Assembly (NCBI GenBank): GCA_942159475.1
Contig: OW804095.1
Span: forward strand, 54,836,773 to 54,900,772
DNA: 64,000 bases
Origin: Sthenelais limicola
Taxonomy: Eukaryota > Annelida > Polychaeta > Phyllodocida > Sigalionidae
Reading direction: 5' to 3'
Shown: one piece after another, positions 1 through 11,100 of the stretch
Position numbering within the stretch: position 1 is the first letter of the stretch
Layout: every line of letters starts with the position of its first letter
The notes under the pieces: generated by a model
Told to the model about the DNA's origin: nothing
What the model saw: only the letters and a program-made list of their open reading frames with translations
The model's database searches: none
Position numbers and translations under genes: made by a program

Positions 1-1039
1 TGCTTGTTCTGCAAAGAGTTGGATGGCCGCTGACATCAGCTGAAGAAAGTAATATACCATGGCAAAGCCGGGAATCATAAGGGCCTGGAAAACCTACCTA
101 TGGGCCTTGAATCGTTTTGGAATTTATAAAATGGCCTTGGAATATTCAAAGATTCTGTTTTTACAGTAAACTTTGTCCTGACCCACCCCTCTTCCATTGG
201 TGAGACAGACTCGAAAATTAAAAGTTAAAAAACGGTAATTGATATAAAATCTTTATATGAAAGTTGCAAAATACACCATTGGCCAATGCATAACAAAAAC
301 GCGCTACAACCCTCTGGTCCTGTCACTAGGGCTCTTGAAACTGAAAACCTGGAATATCTTCTGACTAAAAGCGGAAACTCGGTATTAAGATGACAGCAAC
401 TTAATGTGCATGATAGAAGTGAAAACTCGTCCGACGATATCAGCTGCTCCCAAACAATATACATGTATCGGCTTTTCAGGAAACATTGAATGTTCATTAT
501 TGGGTTTTTTTTACACGTATGCATGGTAGGCCTAATGGTAATACCATTCAATCCAATATTTAACTTTTATACAATGAAAATGAACAAACTACCTGGTAAT
601 GACTATATTTTAATAGCATAATATAGTAACAATGCATCATGTTTCTCTGGTCTGATGATACTATTTACTATCAGTGAGTGTTCAGCGCATACATATTGAT
701 CAGAAGGATGACTCAACCTCCAAGTAAATTTTACTAAAGCTTTATCTATATGAATTGATATCTCCGAGGTGAGTGTATTGGAGATCCATATGGTGTATAT
801 GAATATAATATAGGCTAGCGGTATAGCCTAGATTTAATGACAAATGAGAAGAGTTTTGTCCTGTTTGGATGCCTCTTTTAATGCCTCATAACTTGCATAT
901 TTATACAGTACATCATCATTCATGGTAATGCGCATGCATTACCCAAACAAACAATCATTTATTAGGAATCACCAACATCGCTTATTACATAAATGTACAT
1001 GGGGTCGTTAGAGTTGACCTATGAAATTTTATCTGATTT
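1..1039. other. Intergenic DNA, no gene seen
   Basis: AT-rich sequence with no open frame that resembles a protein. Positions 61-160 contain a fragment with motifs such as ATGGGCCTTGAAT and AAATGGCCTTGGAAT. These recur in inverted orientation at about 2810-2900, so this is probably a piece of the same dispersed repeat as the 2541-2952 element. Confidence 0.5.
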
Positions 1040-2218
1040 ACATATTTTATTTTTTTTTGTTTTAAAGCATTTATTCAGGTTCCTGCCATCTGGGCCTTTA
1101 CAGTACTAATGACATGATAATAGCAAGTAATAACATGAACATTTAATGCATTCGAAGTCACATAAGGTATAAGGAGGGAGGAGCATTTCCATTGTTTCAC
1201 ACCATGCGGCGCCACCATAGGTTAACTAACAGACAAGTATATGCGCATTGTCACCACCAGATGTCATGACAGTAATTTTGGACGCACTGGTGAACTAACT
1301 ACTTTACATACTATCAGTCCTATCGGTTATGTCTCCAAGCAATTGCTTCCATTTTTTCTTCTCCTCTATACTTAATTTCTTATTCCTCCCAATGACATAT
1401 AACTCAGATTTGATTTTTTTCTTTAACTCAAACAAAAATGCTCTAAACTCAAGTCTACCATCGTAGAACAACTTCTGCCTTTGTATAAAGGCCTTCGCTT
1501 GTAATAAAATCCAGTTTACAATCTTTGTATTTGTATTACAATGTTCTATGCCAAACAATAAATCTTTAGCATTTACTTCGTCTTCATTGTTCTTCATTTT
1601 CACAAGTTTTCTTTTGCTGTTGTCTTCATTAATGTATCCTACCTCAACTATGTTTAGAATTTCTAACCACAGCTTGTTGGTATTTTTACATGTAACAAGA
1701 AAGTGGCATATATTATCTCTTTTACCACAGAAAGAACAGTCACTTTTGTTTTTTATGCCCATATTTTTCAAATGTTCATTACAAGTAATGGTACGATGTA
1801 GAACTCTATACTGCAGCGTCTGCAACCTGGTTTCCTTAGTGATTTTGTAAGGTAATCCAAAGACATTTTTCCAGGAAACTTGTTCGAATTCATCATCCGA
1901 AAGACTAAGAAGACCTTGCCATTTATTGATTTTTTTATAATCTGGCTTTCTTTTAGATATAAGAGCAAAGTATATTTTTTTACTGCTGTCTTCTAGTATA
2001 TTTATTCTCTCACCACCTATATTTATAACTATCTCTCCGCGATTAGGGGTTTCAGGCTTATCTTTAAGGGCAGTCAACCAAGTGAGGGGTATTGCTTTTT
2101 TAACTATATTTCTATTTGATTGCAAAGCGTCCAGCTTAAAAAATTTTCTCAGCTCATGATTTACATATTTTATCCACTGTGAGGTAGACCAATAGCCTGG
2201 GCTGTTAAAGGGAACCAA
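1040..2218 (-). pseudogene. 5'-truncated LINE (non-LTR retrotransposon), C-terminus of the RT ORF
   Basis: An open minus-strand frame of about 304 codons (2218 down to 1304) resembles the C-terminal end of a LINE ORF2, downstream of the reverse transcriptase core. It has the zf-RVT pattern: the stretch LQYRVLHRTITCNEHL, then CSFC, then H and C in CHFLVTC (a CCHC knuckle), followed by KLWLEI. The catalytic YxDD core and the endonuclease are absent, as expected for a copy truncated at its 5' end during target-primed reverse transcription. Beyond the stop, the minus strand has AATAAA (reverse of 1068-1077) and then an A-rich tail at about 1041-1062, marking the 3' end. The Tx1/L1-like clade is my best guess from the C-terminal style. 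It is not expected to make an active enzyme. Confidence 0.7.
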
Positions 2219-5096
2219 TCAGACTAATTAATTATCAGGTCTACTTGCATGACAATGTTGGAGACAGATATAAATAACAAATCGCGGAAGATTCCCTAAC
2301 TAGACAAGACTCTTTCTAGATCTAGGCTATCCACCAAGTGCCTGCAAAATGTGTTCGGTTTCTGGTGCAATACACATGCGTATATTCTACTTCCTGTTCA
2401 CCAGGTGAAGGCACCTGGTGAAGAAATCGAAAGCAGCCCTAGTGTGTAACTGTGGACTTATGATCCCATATGATATTAATATTGTAAATTTGTTACATCA
2501 GATTATATGATACTTTTTAAAAAATTAAAGTAGAGGACAATAGGGTCTCCGCTCTTCTGGTCAGAAGAAATTCCAGTTTCATTTTACATCATTTCCAGAA
2601 AAAGGACAATTTTTCATATCCCAAAAGACGGGGCCAGAGAGAGGGTGGTAGTTATTGTTCATAGACCAATGATGTATTTAACAAATTTTATATTCAGATT
2701 TTATATCAATAACTGTTTTTCAACTTTTACTTAGTGAGTCATTTACTGTAAGATGTGAGAGGGGTCATTATAGGGGAACGTGTACAGTGAGGAACAGGGT
2801 ATCTTCGAAAATTTCAAGGCCATTTAATAGATTCCAACAGAATTCAAGGCCCATAAAATGATTTTCCAGACCTTTCAACCAAAATGCCAATTTTCCAGGT
2901 CTTGGATTTTTTTTCCAAATTCAAGGCTTTTCCAGGCCCTGCGGAGACCCTGTCATGTCAAAGCTAAGTTGTGATATAATTTACTTTTCCGTTTTTCGAA
3001 TTTGCCTCTTATACCACCAGAATAGTGTCAAGTGCATATGAGACTACTTGCTGTACTGCAAGTACCTCTGCCCGTAGCAGTTGCAAGTGTAGATGGTCTT
3101 AGCTTTGGCCGCTGCAATTCCCTTCTGGTGACCTCCAGGTCCTGTCTCCATGAGATGATGTCCTTGTTCCGCCGTGTCCTGGATCCCTGTCCCTGGAGAT
3201 TGAGGATTCCTCACCGGATATAGTGGGTGCAGGATACGCAAGTTATGATACATTAACAGAGGCATCCAAACAGGACAAACCTCTTCCCATGTGTCATTAA
3301 ATCTAGGCTATCTAGGGTTGCCGATTGAAACCCTTATTTTCTAGGAAATCGTTCATAAAACAGTGGAATGGCTTTCCACTTTGCCAAAGCATGTCCACAT
3401 CGAAAAACGCGGCAAACCCTCCAGCGGTTTCGGAGAAGAATACAAAGGGACATGGTTTGATTTGTAGGTACATTTATTTCATACAAATTTAAAGAATAAA
3501 CAGGACAAAATCGTAAGCGACTAAGATCAACCGTTCTTGTTAAACGTGGTGTCAACATTAGATAAGTACTTTCATTGTGTGCAAAATCAAGTCTAATATG
3601 GCGTCAACTCTAGCAAAGTGTACCGAGAACATAGATAATGGGCTAATTCGACACCGGATATGGACGCCCTGCAGCGATACAAAAATGTGACATAGAATAT
3701 ACCGTGTCTGGTGAAAAGATATGATTCACATTTTCCCCTTAAATGACGCGAGTGAACACCATTCTACTCTTCATTCATACAGGTTGTACATGACATGAGC
3801 ACGGTAACTTGGCACTGAAATCCTCCTCCCTCTACCCCTCCATCCATGTACCCGAGTTCCAGGACATAGAATACAAATAAAATTAGTCATTAACACCGTC
3901 ACTTCAGAATTCATTTGTTGAAGATGGGAGGACGCAATGGCAAAACACGACCCAGGACAAGGACTACGTGGTACTACTGTTTTAGTACATGGTGACCAGA
4001 GGTTATGTCTGTAACTAACACAGGGAGGCAGTTTTAGCCTTCCCAAAGAGATTGAGCACCTTTGACGGGGTAACGGGTCTTTCTTTGTCATATATTAATC
4101 AATTATCGTCGACTCACAAAAAGGCAGATTAATTCAACATAACAGTGAGGACATTGTAGCCCAGTAATTCGTCATGCTACACTCAAAACCTTTCAGAGTT
4201 CGCTACGATGATCTCCGCTCCCCGCTCAGGGAGAAAGGCAGCTACGTAACAGAATTAGGATATGAGTGATAACTATGGTGACAATTCATTCTATTACCTT
4301 GATATTCTTTCTATATACATCTGTCTAAAACGTCGCCAATCCAGCAAAAAAGAAAGACCAATATTTGTGAATCAAATATTAATATTGAATGTACAAAAAT
4401 CAATCGAATGCGGCTTATACCGTTCTACTAAATGGAGCAGCCAAATTTGTGCTCTCCTAGATAACAATTAAAATAAGTAACTACCCTTCATACTTTGTCT
4501 CATGATTAACGTCCATACACACACAAAGTTGATTTTCATATATATATTTGAATGGACTCGGAACAAAATTTTTCCAATAGCGAATTATATTTCCTCCATT
4601 TGGGAACACACATGTGCATGAATCTGGCAGCAAGCAATGTCTACAACATTTCCAAATTTGCCCCGCCAGAAATAAATCACTTTTGAAACTGTTTAAAACA
4701 TACATGCGATACATGTACACAGACATGCCTCTCCACGCCACTTTTATACAGACATGTCTCTCCAATGGAATATATTATGTCCAAGCCGTCTTCATGCAAC
4801 GATATAAAAGCTTCAAAGTAGAGTGCAGACAGAGGTGGATCCTAGGGAAAATATAGATTAAATCTAGTAATAACACTCTAAGATCATGAATACACGAAGA
4901 GATTGAGAATAAACCCAGTTCATATACTTTGGCCATCACTGGCTTATGTCTGTCTGTGTATGGTAAGATCTATGAGTTGGATAGGTAGGTGGTTGATACA
5001 TGAGCCGTAAGAGAACAATGACGTCACCACTCGTCCGAGTGCCAGTGGTGAGGAGCGACCATCTCGAAATATTCAATGTCCAAGTTTAACAGTTTT
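2219..5096. other. Intergenic region downstream of CCAR1
   Basis: There is no convincing gene here. Short open frames at 3032-3265, 3334-3558, 3771-4091 and 4481-4765 lack recognisable domains, conserved neighbours or splice structure, and read like chance frames. The region holds a candidate MITE (2541-2952). On the minus strand an ATTAAA lies at about 5097-5102, 50 nt after the CCAR1 stop, and could serve as a polyadenylation signal. Confidence 0.5.
2541..2952. repeat. Candidate MITE with GGGTCTCCGC terminal inverted repeats
   Basis: The left end TAGGGTCTCCGC (from 2541) is the inverse of GCGGAGACCCTG (2941-2952). The interior has no coding frame and contains CCAGG/TTCAAGGC-rich motifs. 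Part of the interior recurs in inverted form at 61-160, which supports a dispersed repeat. The ends resemble hAT-type termini, but I could not find a matching target-site duplication, so the superfamily is uncertain. Confidence 0.45.
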
Positions 5097-5151
5097 TTTA
5101 ATCTGCTTCAAACAATGCAGCTTCCCGTTAACCAGCTTCTCTCACTCAGGC

Positions 5152-8100
5152 TTACGATTTCCCGTTGATCACATCCTTCGGTTCTGTTTTGACCTTGACG
5201 CTTTCTTGACCGGATTCCTGTTTAACCTTAACATCTGACGACCTCGAACTTGAACTTGGTTGCGGGAGCAGTTTGTCAAAATCGCTGAGTAGGCCAGATA
5301 TTGTACCCCGAGATTTAGTCAACATCTCCTGCAAGGGGAACATATAATAATAAGTTATAAGCCATTAAAGGTAGAAAACGGACACAAATAGAAGACTTTT
5401 TATCAATCATCTGTGCTCCCCCGGGCAGGCAGCCTTTTTTAGAAAAGAAAAAAGATAAAAAAAAACAAGACTACAAATTGAAGGTAAATGGGTACGGCAC
5501 TCAACACTGTGGAACCTATACGTATGCAATGAATATACAATTGTCAGAAATGGGAACTGTTTCCTTTGTAATGATATATAATGCCACCTCCACCAATAGA
5601 GATGAACGAGTCTTTGGGTACACGAGAAACCCAAATATCAACAATATGTTAGCAATGAGATGCTTAATAACCTCCGCAGAAGGGGATAACAATCAAGGAA
5701 CTTGATAATTATAAAGCAATCCATACCTGATAACGCTTTGCGGCACTTTCTGTGCTTTCTATTGTCTTCTTTTGATCGCGTAATTTCTTTTTCAGATCTT
5801 GCAACTCTAACGCAACTTTCTGAGAATTCTGTTCACTCGAGCTAAAGGATGTCCTCAGTTCCTCTGCAAAAAGTAATTTGAAAATATTTTATTAAGGAAA
5901 TGCAGAGCAAAAAGGATATAGCGTGGAATTGAGGTTAGAAAGAACCTATTAAAAGTTATCTTTAAAAGCATATAAGTATTTGAACGAAGCAAACACACGA
6001 CCGTCCTCCGATAAAGCTACCAAAAAAATTTAAATTTAAAAGCATATAAGACATAATTAAACCCCCAAGCTAAACGGCTGGGTGTGTGTATTGGTGCTCA
6101 CCTAAATCCTCCTGTGTGTCTTTAAGCTTTGACTCAGTGGCTGTCCTCGTCTTCTCACTTTTCTCAAGGCGCTGCATAATACTGTGTACATCAACTAGTC
6201 CCCCGTTATAGAGAATAAAGCCAGCATCCGACTCCTCACCAGATTTACCCTGCTTGGGAGGTGAGCATGTACCCGATGCCTCAGGTTCACTCGACCGCTT
6301 CTGTATGAGTTGTTTGTTACCTGTCAACATAAAAACATTTAATTTAACCATATAAGTGACAATTGTAGTGTTCTAGTATTACATAACATAAGCGGCTATG
6401 GGACGACTTAAGGTTAGTTAAATACAAAATTGAATCCAGGGTATTTCGGTTCTTGCAAATGGAATTAAATGCAATTTTTCTCAAACTGTAGTGCCATAAA
6501 AACTGTATAATATGAGAAGACGCGACTTGTATTACAGTTGCAGTGTGGAAATACTTAAAAATTCCCATAGGCTTTAACAGTTAATTTTTTTTATTATTTA
6601 AAGCACTGCAGAACAAAATCTACCTAATTTTCATTATTATTTTTTTATCAGAAATATTTGGACTAATGTTATGAAAGAAATCCAATTTTCCGCCTTAGAT
6701 CATGAACTTAGATCACTAGGATCGCATTATGAAAACTCGAGTTTGCATTCAACCCAGAACTCACCACGAGCTAGTTCCTCATCACTTGGTCCAGCTTTCT
6801 CAGCTTTGGTGTCGGAGGCAATTTTTTCATCTTTGCCATCAACTTCCATTTCTTGAACCTTATCATCTTCTTTCTTTTCCTCTTTACGTTCCTCCTTGTC
6901 CCTCAAATCAGGTTTGTCCGTTAGTTTACGGTAATTGAGAGTATCACGATGAACCACTTTCTGAACCAGTTTTTTTACCTAAAGGAAAAAGTGGAGTTAA
7001 AAAAAAATTCAGTCGTGGGAAATGGAACGACAAATGCATAAATGTATTTTCACAGGATCCTAAGCTCGAATATCAGACGAAAAAAGATTTCGAAGAAAGG
7101 TTATTAAATCGGCAAATCAATTCATACCTGTGCCCGCGACAGCTGGAGTCCCAGCGTATGGATTAGCTCTTCAACATCTTTGTCTAAAAGATAGCCCGTA
7201 TGTGTTTGGTCAAAGTAGACAAAGGCTAGTAGTAGATCTGCGGCTGCAGAATAGTATTTCACTTTGTCTCGTTTACTACTTCCACTGGTGCTGCGTTCCT
7301 TGTCACGTTTCTTATCACGATTAGAGCCGGGGCCAGAGTGATCATCAGCCTAGATAGTGCAACCAATGGAATGTGGATCGGTAAGAACATGGGTACTTAG
7401 ATATAAATCAGGGATGAAAGTACGGCCATGACAAAAATATTGAAATACCTCTGCCAAGGGGAAAGCACCTATAGCACCCGTTCGGGGTCAAAATTTGGGG
7501 TTAAAAATGATGGAACTTGGGTGAATTTGGGACAATTTTTATAAGGTTTCATGATTTCAGTATTCATACTGAAGACTTTCATCCCTGTAGACAGATGCTC
7601 TCCTTACGGGAGTTATGAAAAGTAACTGGTTTGTGAAGAAAAAAATATCATAAGACAGAAATTGACAATACGTAACTAAAACTATTGATAATAAACATTG
7701 TAACGAATGTATAGTAATTGATAAGAACTACTAACCTCCTCCTCTTCTTCGTTTTCCTCTTCATCATCCTAAAACAAACAAAAATACAAGGTAAACAGAT
7801 GAAAATCAAGAGAAACAACCAATTTCACGGGGCAAATATCCTGTACATAAAATTATTGTATAAAATTTCCCCAAATTACCGCAGGTCCAAGACATAACCA
7901 CATCACGTTTATTATTATTGATGGGAATTATGTTAATGTATGAAACCTATTAAAAGGTTAAAGCAGATACTTCTGACACACGTTCTTTCTTCTCCCAAGT
8001 TACAATTTTTAATATTTTTTTCTTGGCCATGCTCTCCCAGGAGTTTTATTTAAGAATTAATCCAGCAGCAGTTGACAGATGACACATCGTTAGTGAAGAA

Positions 8101-11100
8101 TGACACCTATGTGAATCATTTTATTTCCTACACCATAGAGGTATGTTCGACACGCCTTGGGGAAACCCGATTCCCGTTACATGGAATCAACGGTCGAAAT
8201 ATTCCAAAATGGCTAGTTTTGAGGGGGTTAGAAGAATATCAGGGATGTGTAGATATTTCTATTGGAATCTTAATGAGAAACTAGAAACGCCTCTAATTCT
8301 TTGAGAATGGAGATGCGAAGTACTTACTTTATCTTTCTCCTTATCCGACACCCTGCGACGTTTCGAACTTGGTTCCTACATAAAATGATAGACAATGCTC
8401 ATGTATATTGCATTAAATATAGGTCATCATCATGTATATTGCATTAAATGTAGGTCATGTATATTGATTAAATATAGAACGATCTTCGAAGGACCAGTTA
8501 TCATATCCCACATTAACATGTTTTACACTTCACTGAATGAATCCTATGGAAAAGAATTGGAAACTATGCGCGTTTTTGCCAGGACCACAGCTTTGCTGAC
8601 GTGGGACATTCTCAGCTATGAATGTGCATAGAGACACTAATTTTTTTTGCACGAACATCAACTGTATAACATATATCCAGACATAGCAAAACAAGTTGCG
8701 ATATAACATTATCGTGCGAAACATGTCACCATATCCTTTATATAGAGACCACTGAAGTTTACTAGCGTTTACTATATAAGTGTAAGGAGAAAATGATATT
8801 TTCTCAGTTTTATCATGACTTCAGAAAAACGATAATTTCACCCGGTCCCTGAAATAACTAATATGGTGACATAATATTGCTTCTTATTTTGCTTTTTTTG
8901 TTTCACCCAACCATTAATGGTAAGAAGATATACAAAGCTTACCTGTTCGCTGTAGTATATCTGTGATTCTTGGAGGAGCAGACATAGGTGGGGAGGACAC
9001 AGGAGAAGCGGCACGCAGTTGTCAGTCTTTAACACCGGGTGTAGCAGCTTGAGCGTAATTCTGACAAAGGATGAGTGATTCAGAAGTAAAGTTTTTTGGA
9101 GGAGCAGACAAGGACACATAGGGTCAGGGCGGGAGGGCCTGTGTCCTCCCCACCTATGTCTGCTCCTCCAAGAATCACAGATATACTACAGCGAACAGGT
9201 AAGCTTTGTATATCTTACCATTCTTGTCCGTCGCCGCCATCTGGTGGCGAAAGGACACAGGAGACTTTAACGTCAGATATGCTCAAGTTCAACCCACTAC
9301 TAAAAAACTCTCACCTCAAACTTAATCTCTTCTCTGCTTGCTCTTACTCTTAGCCTTGGCTTTCCTCGTATGATCAGAGAGCAAGGCGTCCGAGGTCGAT
9401 TGAGTAACATTGATGGGCTTCTGATAATAGTGTCTAAAGGTATTGTCACCTCGCCACATAGCCCGCTCCATGATTTTTTCCATCGGAACATTGATGGCTG
9501 CCAACTTAGAAGTTGTGGCGCCACGAACAGAATGAGCCTTGAACTTAGTGTTAATACCGGCAGCTGTCAAGGCGCACCTAATGTATTTAGCAATAGTAGC
9601 ATTTTGCACAGGTCGATGTGGAGAACAAAAACTAATAAAAAGAGGACCAGTTCCCCAACCTTCATCGTTGGTAGGCCTCAAGGCAACAGTCCTGTTAAGA
9701 TAATGCCGAAGGCACCTAACAATGCATAGTCGTTTATCCTTGTCATAAGCCTCCAGGACAATAGACCCCAGAGATCTGCCAACTCTGGAAGTCTTAATCA
9801 TCTCAGATAACAAGACAGTAGCTTTGGTACGTCCGTCGAACACAATATCCTCACAACGAATAGTCCTAAGAGTCTGAACTCGTTGGCTGGTAACCAGCAT
9901 CAATAAACAAGCAGTCTTGTGAGTTAACTGTACCAGAGACAAGTCGGCCAAAGGAAATAAGGTGCAAAGGTAATCCAGGGCAATGTTAGGGTCCCATGTC
10001 TCAGAATATCGTGTTTTTGGAGGGCGTGCACGGAACATTCCTGTGACCACTCTGGAAACTAATTCATGAGATCCAAAGGTATCATTACCGAATTTTCCAA
10101 AGACGGAAGATAAGGCTGATCTAGCACTACCAATAGATGCTGAAGAGAGACCATCCTCATAAAGGTCGCACAAAAATTCAATGCCATGATGCAAATCCTT
10201 AGTGTCATCAGGAAGATCATTTTCATAACAATAATACCTCCATTTTCGTAAGTAAGTCTTATACGAACGTCTAGTATTAACAGACCAACTATTTCTATAG
10301 TGGTTCCTAGCTCTATAAGAAAGCGGAGTAGCGTGAATAGCCCTCTCTAAAAGAGAGCGGCGACGAGGGGGATCCTCTCTATTTTGGGATCCTGGCGCAA
10401 GCTCTTGTGTGGAACTAGATTCCCTGCTCGGCGACGAAACCTGAGTAATGACTTGCAATTCCCTGTCAGTTGAGAGTGCCACGGTTGACCTTGCCAATCG
10501 GGTGCTATGATGATGGCATTGAGGTGCAGCATCTCCACTCTCTGCAGGCAACGTCCCACTAGCCTGAATGGTGGGAAAATATAGGGAAGATTGAAATCCA
10601 GCCAATCAACCGAGAAAGCATCAATGAATGATGCCAAGGGATCAGGAAACCAGCTGGTGAAACAAGGGACCTGATAGTTATGGCGAGATGCAAACAAATC
10701 AACATCTGGTAAGCCAAAGGCATCTACAATTTCCTCGAAAATATTGATATTCAGTTGCCACTCAGTATCATCAGATAAATGCCTACTTGCCAGATCCGCC
10801 TCAACATTGTCGACTCCAGCAATGTGAGAAGCAGAAAGCCAGTTGTTTTGTGCTTCAGCCCATGACCAGATCTCTCTAGCCACAAGATCACAATTCCTTG
10901 ATTTTGTGCCACCAAACTTATTTATGTAGGCCACAGTGGTAACATTGTCGCTCCTAATCAAAATGTGGGTATCACAGACATCCCTTAACAAAGAAAGAAT
11001 GCCCCACTTGACAGCAAGGGTCTCCTTGGTATTGATGTGATAATCCTCTTCGAAATCATCCCACAAACCTCTGGCAGTGCTGTCCTCACAAACCGCACCC

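Noticed and set aside
3032..4091. Possible small genes downstream of CCAR1
   Set aside because: Short frames without recognisable motifs, conserved composition or splice partners.
9096..9353. Plus-strand frame across the ICR of element A
   Set aside because: It spans inverted repeats and non-coding terminal sequence, with no similarity to any protein seen in element B.
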